A DNA stretch of 33,251 bases from CAYJRR01 sp964372275 [NCBI: uncultured bacterium] (GTDB lineage Bacteria; CAYJRR01), in NCBI GenBank assembly GCA_964372275.1, contig CAYJRR010000045.1, positions 1 to 33,251 of the forward strand. Direction: 5' to 3'. This document shows positions 1 through 10,014 of this stretch, one piece after another; position 1 is the first letter of the stretch; every line of letters starts with the position of its first letter. A program made the translations under genes and the position numbers. The notes below the pieces were generated by a model, which made no database searches, had not been told where the DNA came from, and was given only the letters and a program-made list of their open reading frames with translations.

Positions 1-618
1 GTGCCCGAACAGCTCGCTCTCGAGGAGGGTCTCCGGGATGGCGGCGCAGTTGATGGCAATGAACGGACCGTTGGCGCGCTTCGAGAGGCGGTGGATCTCG
101 CGGGCGACGACCTCCTTGCCCGTGCCGGTCTCGCCGCTGATCATCACCGTCGCCTCGCTGACGGCGATCGCCTCCACCAGGCGCCGGACCAGCGTCATGG
201 CGGGCGAGCTTCCGACCAGCGTCGAGGCGGAGAGCGGCGCGTCCGGCTCGAGACGGCTGTCCTGTTTCGCGATCGCGTCCCCGTCGAGCAACCGCGACAC
301 CGCCTCCTTCAGCGATGTCGTCGGGAACGGTTTGGAGAGCACGTCCTGGACGCCGAGCCGCATCGCCTCCAGCACCACCTTTACGTCCGGCTGCTCGGCC
401 AGCAGCACGGTCGCTGGCAGCGCCGTCCGCTCCCGGATCCGCCGGATCTGGCCCGGATCGACGTCGAGCACCAGCCCGTCGAAGCGCGCCCGCTCGAGCG
501 CGGCCGCCAGCTCCGCGGTTTCGCAGGTGGTGACGTGCAGCCCCGCGCTCGTCAGCGTGTGCGCGGCCAGGTCCCGCGTTTCGGCTTCGTCGGACGCAAT
601 CAGAACGGCTCCGGTCAT
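1..618 (-). CDS. Sigma-54-dependent activator / response regulator (N-terminal part, cut by window edge)
   Basis: The visible 206 codons encode a receiver-like domain (about residues 4-112) followed by the start of an AAA+ sigma-54 activator domain. Walker A reads GETGTGKE at residues 162-169 and the sequence ends in the ESELFGH region. The GAFTGA loop and DNA-binding domain lie outside the window. The receiver keeps an acidic pair (D10, E11), a likely phosphorylation site (D52) and a K96-P97 pair. The usual Ser/Thr after the fourth strand seems to be replaced by Leu/Ala, so the receiver may be atypical. Start ATG at 618 has a purine-rich GGGAGAGAG before it. Such activators (FleQ, FlrA, FlgR, FleR) switch on flagellar sigma-54 promoters, which fits the promoters found here. 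The class is secure; which flagellar activator it is cannot be settled from this fragment. Confidence 0.9.
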   Translation of the reverse strand, partial: MTGAVLIASDEAETRDLAAHTLTSAGLHVTTCETAELAAALERARFDGLVLDVDPGQIRRIRERTALPATVLLAEQPDVKVVLEAMRLGVQDVLSKPFPTTSLKEAVSRLLDGDAIAKQDSRLEPDAPLSASTLVGSSPAMTLVRRLVEAIAVSEATVMISGETGTGKEVVAREIHRLSKRANGPFIAINCAAIPETLLESELFGH

Positions 619-758
619 GGTTCGCCCTCTCTCCCCGTAAGAGTCGAATCGCGCCGTCTTGTCGGTTCGCTCCGGATCCACCCCGATGCTTCGACCCGTC
701 TACCTGCCGGAGCGCGTTGCCGGCGGTTCCATCCCGACCGCCGACGAAGAGACGAAGT

Positions 759-772
759 GCAGCCGCCGTGCC
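759..772 (-). promoter_or_regulatory. Probable sigma-54 (-24/-12) promoter for the activator gene
   Basis: Read on the minus strand the site is GGCACGGCGGCTGC. It keeps the invariant GG and GC with 10 bases between them and differs from GGCAC-N5-TTGC only by CTGC for TTGC. Transcription would start near 747, giving a leader of about 130 bases before the activator ATG at 618. A degenerate GTCA-N6-TGAC box lies about 85-110 bases upstream, a normal distance for an activator site. Confidence 0.55.
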
Positions 773-855
773 GCAGGTCGATTTCGACCTCCAAGAGCCC
801 CTCGAAAGAGGTCAAAAAAGTGTTTCATATCGAACGGTTGAAATTCTCATCTGGC

Positions 856-869
856 GTCAAGGAATCGAC
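856..869. promoter_or_regulatory. Degenerate FleQ-like box (GTCA-N6-CGAC)
   Basis: GTCAAGGAATCGAC matches the inverted repeat GTCA-N6-TGAC at seven of eight fixed positions. A second GTCA half-site starts 21 bases further on, at 877, about two helical turns away. It sits upstream, in the minus direction, of the candidate sigma-54 promoter at 759-772. Single-mismatch copies also occur in coding sequence, so this one is supported mainly by its position. Confidence 0.35.
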
Positions 870-1010
870 GCGGGGTGTCAGCCGATTGTGGGGTTAAAAA
901 CAACCTCTCGACCTGTGGACAGCCTCGCAAAGCCTCTTCGCGGCGCGTGTGGACGAATTTCCGATTCCCCTTCGTTTCCCTTGCGGAGAAGAAATCCGTT
1001 TCTACAACAT

Positions 1011-1022
1011 TAACGATCGTTA
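1011..1022. repeat. 12-bp perfect palindrome TAACGATCGTTA
   Basis: A perfect palindrome lying just beyond the kinase 3' hairpin and upstream of the activator promoter. It could be an operator for a dimeric regulator. No second copy was noticed in the window, and no function can be assigned. Confidence 0.4.
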
Positions 1023-1030
1023 GGATGTGA

Positions 1031-1067
1031 GGTTCTTTTCGACCCCGTATTGGGGTAGAAAAGAACC
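1031..1067 (-). terminator. Long hairpin at the 3' end of the kinase operon
   Basis: Outer arms 1031-1040 (GGTTCTTTTC) and 1058-1067 (GAAAAGAACC) pair perfectly. After one G/A mismatch, 1042-1046 (ACCCC) pairs with 1052-1056 (GGGGT) around a five-base loop. That gives 15 base pairs starting 4 bases after the kinase stop codon. There is no clean run of T after the stem on the minus strand, so it may act as a rho-independent terminator without a good U tract, or as a barrier protecting the mRNA 3' end. Confidence 0.65.
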
Positions 1068-1071
1068 CGCC

Positions 1072-3678
<2,607 letters not shown>

Positions 3679-3687
3679 GGGGATCGT

Positions 3688-4593
3688 CTACTTCGTCTTG
3701 CGACTGTTCTCCAGACGCTTGATCCGCTCCAAGGTGGGGGCGATGACCGTCTTCACCGCCCCTTCGAACTGCCGCTCCACCTGTTCCATCACCGAACCCA
3801 GGATGCTGGGGGAGAGCTTCAGCACCGACCAGGCCTGCGGATCGAGTGGCGCCACCTGGATATCGCCGTTGCTGCCGAGCTGCATGGCATTGGCAATGAT
3901 GTCGGCGACGTGCACCGTCGCCGCCTCGACCGGATAGGCGCTGGCGCGGATCGGATCGTGGTGGAAGGCAACCGCCGCCTGCAGGCTCTGCGGCAGGTTC
4001 CAGGACTTGAGCAACGCCAGTCCGACCGCCGCGTGGTCGAAGCCGATGATCTGGCGCTCCAGCGGGTGCAGAAGCGTCTTTTCCTCCCGGGCGCGCTCGA
4101 GCGCCTGCAGGGAGAGATGCACCTCGCGCGTGTAGAGCACCAGCGAACCGATGTCGTGCAGCAGACCGGCGACGAAGTAGCGCTCGGAGTTGCTCTCGCG
4201 GCGGAAGGTCGCGATCACCCGGGCGGCGACGCCGCACCCGACGCTGTGGCGCCAGAACGTCTCCATGTCGACGAAGTCGCTCGGCACCTTCTCGAAGAGG
4301 TTGATGACCGACGTGGCCAGCGCCAGGTCCCGGAGCTGCTGGGTCCCGATGACGGTGATGGCGCGACTGATGGTGTCGATCCGCGACGGGAAACCATAGA
4401 AGGCGCTGTTCACCACACGCAGCAGTCGGGCCGATAGCCCGGGGTCTTCGGAGATCACCGCGCCGATGTCGGTCAGCGAGCTTCGGGGGCTGTTCACCAC
4501 CTCGTCGAGGCGAAGGAAGTTGGAGGGGAGCGACGCGATCGTGGTGACCCCGCGGATCAGGTCGATCGGGTCGACGGGACGCCGGTCAGCCAT
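3688..4593 (-). CDS. HDOD domain signalling protein
   Basis: 301 residues. The HDOD core covers roughly residues 15-215: the early region SLPSNFLRLDEVV, then DPGLSARLLRVVNSAFYG, then the HD-like GLLHDIGSLVL. HDOD proteins are relatives of HD phosphodiesterases that generally lack catalysis and act as regulatory scaffolds, often in motility and cyclic-di-GMP settings. The C-terminal 80 residues are charged and helical. It is the middle gene of a three-gene operon: it overlaps the upstream 113-residue gene by 8 bases, and the kinase starts 9 bases after its stop. It is clearly more distant from the two HDOD proteins at 30305-32121 than they are from each other. Exact role unknown. Confidence 0.9.
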   Translation of the reverse strand: MADRRPVDPIDLIRGVTTIASLPSNFLRLDEVVNSPRSSLTDIGAVISEDPGLSARLLRVVNSAFYGFPSRIDTISRAITVIGTQQLRDLALATSVINLFEKVPSDFVDMETFWRHSVGCGVAARVIATFRRESNSERYFVAGLLHDIGSLVLYTREVHLSLQALERAREEKTLLHPLERQIIGFDHAAVGLALLKSWNLPQSLQAAVAFHHDPIRASAYPVEAATVHVADIIANAMQLGSNGDIQVAPLDPQAWSVLKLSPSILGSVMEQVERQFEGAVKTVIAPTLERIKRLENSRKTK

Positions 4594-4927
4594 CGGGCCC
4601 CTTCTTCTTCAGGTTGCGAAGGGTGCACAGCCGCATCAGCTCGACCATCGCGGGGTGCGACCGGTCGACGTACTTGAAGATCCCGGTGACGGCGCTTTCG
4701 GATTCGCGCAGCTTGACCGGGTCGGCCTGCGCCAACTCCCGCGCCGTCACTTGCGCGCGGTCGATCCCGACCACGTCGGCCTCGGTCACCCCCCAGGCCT
4801 TGAAGATGCGCAGGTGCTTCTCGGTGATCTCGTTCCCCGCCGGGAGCAGGAGCCGACCGCTCGGGTCGGTGACCGGCGCCGCGAGCTTCATCCCGACCTT
4901 GAGCTCGTCGAGGTTCAGTTTCCCCAT
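4586..4927 (-). CDS. Small protein resembling the N-terminal accessory domain of HD-GYP phosphodiesterases
   Basis: 113 residues. The segment LDELKVGMKLAAPVTDPSGR followed by LLLPAGNEITEKHL is the pattern found ahead of many HD-GYP domains, where it forms a small beta-rich module. Here it stands alone with no HD-GYP domain, followed by a short basic helical tail. It is first in the operon with the HDOD protein (8-base overlap) and the hybrid kinase. A GTCA-N6-TGAC box starts 10 bases upstream of its ATG, close enough to act as an operator on this gene as well as an upstream site for flgB. Function unknown; perhaps a partner of the HDOD protein. Confidence 0.75.
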   Translation of the reverse strand: MGKLNLDELKVGMKLAAPVTDPSGRLLLPAGNEITEKHLRIFKAWGVTEADVVGIDRAQVTARELAQADPVKLRESESAVTGIFKYVDRSHPAMVELMRLCTLRNLKKKGPDG

Positions 4928-4936
4928 GGCGGGACC

Positions 4937-4950
4937 GTCAAGCCGCTGAC
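4937..4950. promoter_or_regulatory. FleQ-like box GTCAAGCCGCTGAC
   Basis: A perfect GTCA-N6-TGAC inverted repeat between the divergent 113-residue gene and flgB. It lies about 97 bases upstream of the flgB sigma-54 element, a usual place for an enhancer-binding site, and 10 bases from the ATG of the divergent gene. Overlapping arms CCGTCAAGC (4935-4943) and GCTTGACGG (4967-4975) form a further 9-bp inverted repeat. The form matches the published FleQ consensus of Pseudomonas. Confidence 0.55.
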
Positions 4951-5046
4951 GTTTTCGCCGCCGCCCGCTTGACGGAAATCGGTGGCGACGACGTCGATCC
5001 TATCACTTTCCCTGGGGGAATCGCGCACCGAGGCGGGTCGGCACGA

Positions 5047-5060
5047 GGCACGGGCGTTGC
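5047..5060 (+). promoter_or_regulatory. Sigma-54 promoter of the flgB operon
   Basis: GGCACGGGCGTTGC matches GGCAC-N5-TTGC exactly, with GG and GC 10 bases apart, and is followed by T as in the extended consensus. The predicted start near 5072 gives a leader of about 22 bases that contains the GGGGGGA ribosome-binding site before the flgB ATG at 5094. Confidence 0.85.
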
Positions 5061-5093
5061 TTTGCCCATCGATCGAGGCTCCAGGGGGGAACG

Positions 5094-5465
5094 ATGGCGA
5101 TCGATCCGAAGGTGATGAGCGGCGGACTTCTCGACCGCGACGCGGCCGTACTGGGGGCGGCGATCGAGGCGCGAAACCAGCGGGCGTCGGTGATCGCCGG
5201 GAACATCGCCAACGCGGAGACCCCCGGATTCCGGCCGAAAGAGGTCGATTTCAAGAGCCTCCTCGAAGGGAATCTCGCGGGGGAGGGAGCCCCGAACGTC
5301 GTGCAGACCGACGACCGGCAGCCGGGGCGGGACGGGAACTCGGTCTCGCTGCACCGGCAGATGGCGAACCTGTCCGAGAACGCGCTGCAACAGGACGCGG
5401 CGATCCGCCTCTTGAACAAGAAGCTCGACATTCTCCGATTCGCAGTCTCGGACGGCCGCCGATAG
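5094..5465 (+). CDS. flgB: Flagellar proximal rod protein FlgB
   Basis: 123 residues, a normal FlgB length. The N-terminal signature GNIANAETPGFRPKEVDFK (about residues 38-56) is the rod/hook family motif in its FlgB form. The C-terminal part (NALQQDAAIRLLNKKLDILR) is the matching helix. FlgB forms part of the proximal rod above the MS ring and is exported by the flagellar type III system. It is the first gene after the sigma-54 promoter, with ribosome-binding site GGGGGGA 4 bases before the ATG. FlgC follows after 23 bases. Confidence 0.97.
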   Translation: MAIDPKVMSGGLLDRDAAVLGAAIEARNQRASVIAGNIANAETPGFRPKEVDFKSLLEGNLAGEGAPNVVQTDDRQPGRDGNSVSLHRQMANLSENALQQDAAIRLLNKKLDILRFAVSDGRR

Positions 5466-5488
5466 CGGCCCGGACGTAGGAGGGTTCC

Positions 5489-5899
5489 ATGGGGATGGAC
5501 GTGACCAAAGCCATGCAGATCGCGACCTCCGCGCTGGACGCGCAGCGGGAGCGGATCGACGTCATCTCCGCCAACCTGGCCAACGCCCAGACCACCCGAA
5601 CCGCCGAAGGCGGGCCCTACAAGCGGCGTGACGTCGTCTTCGAGGCGCGGCCGCAGAGCCAACCGGGCGTATCGTCGGTGGAGGTGACCGACGTCGTCGC
5701 CGATCCCACGCCGGGGCCGCGCATCTTCGACCCGTCCCATCCCGACGCCGATTCGGAGGGCTACGTCAGCTATCCGAACGTGCAGGTGATGAGCGAGATG
5801 GTCGACCTGATGTCGGCGGTGCGCGCCTACGAGGCGTCGGTCACCGCGGCGGAGACGACCCGCGACATGGCGAAACGAACCCTGGACATCGCGCGCTGA
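5489..5899 (+). CDS. flgC: Flagellar proximal rod protein FlgC
   Basis: 136 residues. It carries the rod-family N-terminal motif SANLANAQTTRTAEGGPYKRR and the FlgC C-terminal pattern GYVSYPNVQVMSEMVDLMSA followed by VRAYEASVTAAETTRDM. FlgC builds the proximal rod with FlgB and FlgF. A strong GTAGGAGG ribosome-binding site precedes the ATG. Its TGA overlaps the fliE ATG by one base, suggesting coupled translation. Confidence 0.97.
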   Translation: MGMDVTKAMQIATSALDAQRERIDVISANLANAQTTRTAEGGPYKRRDVVFEARPQSQPGVSSVEVTDVVADPTPGPRIFDPSHPDADSEGYVSYPNVQVMSEMVDLMSAVRAYEASVTAAETTRDMAKRTLDIAR

Positions 5900-6252
5900 T
5901 GAGAATCGACGCCTTTCCCAAACTGAATCTCCCCGCCCTCGACGGCGGGGCCACGGGCGGCATCGCTCCCGGTCTCCCCGGCGGGGTCGGCCCCGGCCGT
6001 CCAGCTGGAATCGGGTCGGACGAATCCCGCGCCGGCGGCTTCGCAAACGCGGTGATGCGCGCGATCAACCAGGTCGACGCGCAACAGCACGCGGCGGCGG
6101 CCGCCGCCACCCGCTTCGTAAAGGGCGAGGACGATTCGATCGCCGGCGCCCTGCTCGCGGCCGAACAGGCCGATCTCTCCTTCCGATTCGCGCTGCAGGT
6201 CCGGAACAAGGTCGTCGAGGCGTATCAGGAAATCATGCGCATGCAGGTGTAA
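5899..6252 (+). CDS. fliE: Flagellar MS ring-rod junction protein FliE
   Basis: 117 residues. The C-terminal half carries the FliE pattern: SIAGALLAAEQADLSFRFAL, then QVRNKVVEAYQEIMRMQV. The N-terminal 45 residues are rich in Gly and Pro ([20 protein letters not shown]) and are not conserved in the family; they are probably disordered. FliE joins the FliF ring to the rod and is the first protein exported. The position flgB-flgC-fliE is the common order across bacteria. Confidence 0.94.
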   Translation: MRIDAFPKLNLPALDGGATGGIAPGLPGGVGPGRPAGIGSDESRAGGFANAVMRAINQVDAQQHAAAAAATRFVKGEDDSIAGALLAAEQADLSFRFALQVRNKVVEAYQEIMRMQV

Positions 6253-6261
6253 GGGGCTCCG

Positions 6262-6465
6262 ATGATCCGACTGACGAGAATCGACGGCCGATCGTTCCTG
6301 ATCAACGAGGAGATGATTCTCCAGGTCGAGTCCACTCCCGACACGGTGGTCACGCTCACCGTCGGCGACAGCGTGTTGGTGAAGGAGAGCCCCGACGAAG
6401 TTCTGAGCCGGATCGTCGCCTTCCGCCGCCTCGCCGGCTCCTCCCTTTCGGTGGCGGAGAACTGA
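6262..6465 (+). CDS. flbD: FlbD/SwrD family flagellar protein
   Basis: 67 residues. It begins MIRLTRIDGRSFLINEEMI and contains a short beta-rich region around VVTLTVGDSVLVKESPDEV, which is the family pattern. Small FlbD-like proteins (SwrD in Bacillus) sit directly before motA in many lineages and affect motor power there. This is not the Caulobacter response regulator that shares the name. motA starts three bases after its stop. Confidence 0.9.
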   Translation: MIRLTRIDGRSFLINEEMILQVESTPDTVVTLTVGDSVLVKESPDEVLSRIVAFRRLAGSSLSVAEN

Positions 6466-6468
6466 TCG

Positions 6469-7296
6469 ATGGACTTCGCAACGATCGTCGGAATGGCCCT
6501 GGCGCTCGCCGCCATCCTCGTCGGCCAGTTGCTGGAGGGCGGTCACCCCGGGTCGGTGTTCCAGGTCGCCGCCGCGGTGATCGTCGGCGGCGGAACGTTC
6601 GGCGCCACCCTGGTGCAGTTCCGCCTCCCGGTGCTCCTCCGGGCATTCCGCGCCGCGCGCTCCGTCTTCTACGACACCTCTCCCGACCTGGCGCAGATCA
6701 CGAAGGACATCCTCACCTTCGCCACCAAGGCCCGCAAGGAAGGGATCATCGCGCTGGAAAAGGAGCTGGCCGACATCAGGGACCCCTACCTTCAGCGCGC
6801 CCTCTCGATGGCGGTCGACGGGGTCAACCCGAAGAACCTCCAGGAGAGCATGGAGACCGAGCTGCGCCACCTGGAGGACGACGCGGAGCTGGAGGCGAAG
6901 GTGTTCGAGGCGATCGGCGGCTACGCCCCGACGATCGGCATCATCGGCGCGGTCCTCGGACTGATCCACGTCATGCAGAGCCTGGACGACCCGTCGAAGC
7001 TGGGGGCGGGGATCGCCACCGCGTTCGTGGCCACCATCTACGGCATCGGCCTGGCCAACATCCTCGCGCTGCCGATCGCCGGCAAGCTGCGGAACCGGCT
7101 CGCGGTGCGGATGGTGATGTACGAGCTGATGCTCGTCGGCGTCCTCGCCATCCTCGGCGGGGAGAACCCCCGGTTCATCGAGGACCGCCTGAAGGGATTC
7201 CTCACCGAGGAGCAGCGGAAGCGCGTCGCGGAGAAGGACGTCCCGCCGCCGCCCGAACAGCAGGCGGCGACCGGCGCCGCGGCGGGGGCGGTCTAG
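6469..7296 (+). CDS. motA: Flagellar motor stator protein MotA
   Basis: 275 residues with four predicted membrane segments (about 3-22, 30-50, 152-172, 182-205). A large cytoplasmic loop between the second and third contains the charged stretch that contacts FliG. The conserved prolines are present in APTIGIIG (P154) and ALPIAG (P202). MotA forms the outer pentamer of the ion-driven stator around MotB. The C terminus is Ala/Gly/Pro-rich. Ion specificity cannot be read safely. motB starts on the base after the motA stop. Confidence 0.96.
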   Translation: MDFATIVGMALALAAILVGQLLEGGHPGSVFQVAAAVIVGGGTFGATLVQFRLPVLLRAFRAARSVFYDTSPDLAQITKDILTFATKARKEGIIALEKELADIRDPYLQRALSMAVDGVNPKNLQESMETELRHLEDDAELEAKVFEAIGGYAPTIGIIGAVLGLIHVMQSLDDPSKLGAGIATAFVATIYGIGLANILALPIAGKLRNRLAVRMVMYELMLVGVLAILGGENPRFIEDRLKGFLTEEQRKRVAEKDVPPPPEQQAATGAAAGAV

Positions 7297-8346
7297 GTGA
7301 TCGCCCGGCGAAAGAGGGAATCGCACGTCAACCACGAGCGGTGGCTCGTGAGCTACGCCGACTTCATCACCCTCCTCTTCGCCTTCTTCACCGCCATGTA
7401 CGCCATCTCCCAGGTCGACACCAAGCGACTCAAGGACATGGTGGTCTCGGTCCGCTACGCCTTCTCCAAGGGGCTCGACGGATCGCCCGGCGGCGGCGTG
7501 AAGCAACCGGTGATCGGCGAGTCCGAGGACGGAACGGTGATCGGCGGCGGCGCCTTCTCTCCGGAGCTGAAGGGGGACAACGCGCTGCGCGACCTGGTCG
7601 AGCAGTTCCGCGAACTGCTCGACTCGGACGCCCAGCTCAAGTCGAAGGTGAAGCTGCGGGTCGAACCGCGCGGCCTGGTATTGAGCCTCTCCGAAGCCGG
7701 CTTCTTCGACAGCGGGTCCGAGGCACTCCGCAAGGAGACGCTTCCCGTCTTCGAGAAGCTGGCGGGCGAGATCGCCTCGCACCCGAACCGGATCCGAATC
7801 GAGGGACACACCGACAACCGGCCGATCAACACGGTGAAGTTCCCGTCGAACTGGGAGCTGTCGGGCGCGCGCGCGGCGTCTCTCGCGAAGTACCTCGTCT
7901 TCCAGTACGGAATGCGGCCGACCTACGTCTCGATCTCCGGCTACGGCGAATTCCATCCGGTCGCCAGCAACGACACCCCGGAAGGGCGGCAGATGAATCG
8001 CCGCGTCGAGGTGGTCCTGCTCTCCGATCCGCTCAACACCGAAGGGGAGCCGGAGGACGACGAGGGAACGGACGGCGGTTCCGCGGCCACGCAGCCCACC
8101 AAGGCCCCGCGCGAGAGCACGACGGGCATCCAGGGCCAACTCTCCCCGGAGGAAGCGGCGACGTGGGGCGGATACGGCTACAAGAAGAAGGACGACGAAG
8201 GCGCGATTGCGCCGCTTCCGTCCACCCTCGGAACCAGCATCCAGGATGCGCTCGCGCCGGCGCTTCGCGAGAGCCGTGAGTCGGCATCCGCCCCGTCGAC
8301 CGAGGGCGGCGACACGTCCGAGACGAAGTCGAAGGAGGGTGACTAG
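7297..8346 (+). CDS. motB: Flagellar motor stator protein MotB with long C-terminal tail
   Basis: 349 residues. A basic N terminus is followed by one membrane helix carrying the ion-binding aspartate D22 in VSYADFITLLFAFF. A periplasmic linker and an OmpA-like peptidoglycan-binding domain come next, with RIEGHTDNRPI, SGARAASLAKYL and NRRVEVVLL; the domain ends near residue 245. About 100 residues follow, rich in Glu, Asp, Gly, Ser and Thr, which is longer than a typical MotB tail. Start is GTG, directly after the motA TAG. fliL, which often follows motB, is absent; fliF starts two bases after the motB stop. Confidence 0.95.
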   Translation: MIARRKRESHVNHERWLVSYADFITLLFAFFTAMYAISQVDTKRLKDMVVSVRYAFSKGLDGSPGGGVKQPVIGESEDGTVIGGGAFSPELKGDNALRDLVEQFRELLDSDAQLKSKVKLRVEPRGLVLSLSEAGFFDSGSEALRKETLPVFEKLAGEIASHPNRIRIEGHTDNRPINTVKFPSNWELSGARAASLAKYLVFQYGMRPTYVSISGYGEFHPVASNDTPEGRQMNRRVEVVLLSDPLNTEGEPEDDEGTDGGSAATQPTKAPRESTTGIQGQLSPEEAATWGGYGYKKKDDEGAIAPLPSTLGTSIQDALAPALRESRESASAPSTEGGDTSETKSKEGD

Positions 8347-8348
8347 CG

Positions 8349-9968
8349 ATGGCCTCCGGTGGAGAGAGCTTTCCGGCACGGGCAGCCGCGTACCTGTGGG
8401 GCCTGTCGATCGGACAAAAGGTCCTGCTCGGCGGGGCGCTCGTCCTTCTCTTCGTGGGCGTCCAGTGGTACCAGGATCCGCGACGCACGCACGGACCGAT
8501 GGCCCCGCTGTTCAGCGGGCTCGAGCCGGAGGACGCGACGGCGATCTCCGCCAAGCTGACCGAGCTCAAGATCCACAACGAGATCGACGAGAGCGGGACG
8601 GCGGTCCGGGTGCCGTTCGCGCAGGTCGGGCCGGCGCGTCTCGCGCTCGCGTCCGAGGGTCTTCCCAAGGGGGCCGGCGTCGGCTTCGAGATCTTCGACG
8701 GATCGGACTTCGGAACGTCGAGCTTCGTGCAACGTACCAACTACCTGCGGGCGCTGCAGGGGGAGCTGGCGCGCACCATCTCCGCGTTGGCCGAGATCGA
8801 GTCGGCGCGGGTCCATCTGGTGCTTCCGGAGAAGTCGCTCCTCGCGGCCCGCCAGGAGCCCGCGCGGGCGTCGGTTGTGCTGAAGCTCCGGCCCGGGCGG
8901 AAGCTCGGCGAGCGCCAGCTGCGCGGCGTCGTCCACCTGGTCTCTTCGGCGGTCGAGGGGCTGAACGCCGAAAACGTCACCGTCGTCGACGACAAAGGTG
9001 AGCTGCTCTCCTCGGGCGAAGGGAGCGATACGGCGGTCGCGGGCGTCGGCGGCGCGGGCGGCGGTGGTGGAACGTTCGCCTTCCGCAGCAAGTACGAGCG
9101 GGAGACCGAAGAGCGGATCGAAACGATGCTCACGCGCATGGTGGGACCGGGGCACGTGGTGGCCCGGGTCTCGGCGGAGTTCGACTTCTCCGCACAGCAC
9201 CGCGTCGAGGAGCGATTCGATCCGCAGGCGCGGGCCGCGAAGGCCGAGTCCCGGTCGTTGAGCCTGAGCGACCTCCCGGGCGGCAAGTCCGGAGGCGCGC
9301 CGGGGGCCCGTTCCAAGATCGCGGGGGCGGCGGTGGCCCTCTCGGACAGCGCGGGCAACGTCAACATGAGCGAATCGAGCACCGCACAGTACGAAGTGAG
9401 CCACGTGACGAGCACCGTGGTCGGCGGCGGCGCGACGCTGGAGCGCCTTTCGATCGCCGTGGTGGTCGACGCGGCCGGCGACCTGTCGTCGGCGGTGACC
9501 GGCACCGCCGGGGCGGCGGTCGCTTCGACCGGCGCCGGGCTGCCGGACGTGGCGATGTTGACCGACCTGGTGAAGAACACCGTCGGTTTCAACGAACAGC
9601 GCGGCGATCGGATCTCGGTGGCGGTGGCGCCGTTTAACAACCAGGCGGCGGCCGTCGGCGGCGCGGTGGCCGAGTCGGTACCCCCGCCCGAGCGCCCCAA
9701 GGCATGGAACTCGCCCGAGAACCTCACGGCGGGGATCGGCGTCGGGATCGGGCTCCTCTCGATCGCCTTTTCGATCACCGCCGGCGTCCGGCGCCAGCGC
9801 CCCGCGCTGGTTCGCGCGGCGGGCGGGGCGGTGATCGCGGCGCCGGCGCAGGCGCAGCAGCCGGCGATCGCCGCGGCGCCGCAGCAGACGCAGGAGAGCC
9901 TGCGCCGCGCCACGGCGGCAGAACCGGAACGGGCGGCACAGGCGCTCCGCAGCTGGCTACAGGGCTAG
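8349..9968 (+). CDS. fliF: Flagellar MS-ring protein FliF
   Basis: 539 residues. First membrane segment at about 25-42. Periplasmic ring-building motifs follow, including the MAPLFSGLEPEDA region, FVQRTNYLRALQGELARTI and SARVHLVLPEKSL. A second membrane segment lies at about 457-478. The C-terminal FliG-binding peptide is PERAAQALRSWLQG. Gly/Ala-rich insertions occur near 230-240 and 380-395. FliF is the first ring assembled and the seat of the export gate. ATG is preceded by GGAGGGTGACTAGCG, overlapping the motB 3' end. Confidence 0.97.
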   Translation: MASGGESFPARAAAYLWGLSIGQKVLLGGALVLLFVGVQWYQDPRRTHGPMAPLFSGLEPEDATAISAKLTELKIHNEIDESGTAVRVPFAQVGPARLALASEGLPKGAGVGFEIFDGSDFGTSSFVQRTNYLRALQGELARTISALAEIESARVHLVLPEKSLLAARQEPARASVVLKLRPGRKLGERQLRGVVHLVSSAVEGLNAENVTVVDDKGELLSSGEGSDTAVAGVGGAGGGGGTFAFRSKYERETEERIETMLTRMVGPGHVVARVSAEFDFSAQHRVEERFDPQARAAKAESRSLSLSDLPGGKSGGAPGARSKIAGAAVALSDSAGNVNMSESSTAQYEVSHVTSTVVGGGATLERLSIAVVVDAAGDLSSAVTGTAGAAVASTGAGLPDVAMLTDLVKNTVGFNEQRGDRISVAVAPFNNQAAAVGGAVAESVPPPERPKAWNSPENLTAGIGVGIGLLSIAFSITAGVRRQRPALVRAAGGAVIAAPAQAQQPAIAAAPQQTQESLRRATAAEPERAAQALRSWLQG

Positions 9969-10014
9969 AACGACCAACGGTGGGCATCGGCATTCCAAGG
10001 ATCGGTGACGAACG

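Larger units (their letters stand above)
619..1071. other. Non-coding region between the activator and the kinase operon
   Basis: About 450 bases without a convincing gene; the open frames here lack recognisable protein sequence. The stretch 805-905 is distinctly richer in A and T than its surroundings. The region holds a near-consensus sigma-54 promoter reading toward the activator (759-772), a degenerate GTCA-N6-TGAC box (856-869), a 12-bp palindrome (1011-1022) and a long hairpin just after the kinase stop codon (1031-1067). It is best read as the 3' end of the kinase operon followed by the promoter and 5' leader of the activator gene. Confidence 0.7.

Noticed and set aside
885-950. Repeated TGTGGAC / TGTGGGG words suggestive of DnaA boxes.
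   Set aside because: None matches the DnaA consensus closely and there is no clustering or origin-like context.
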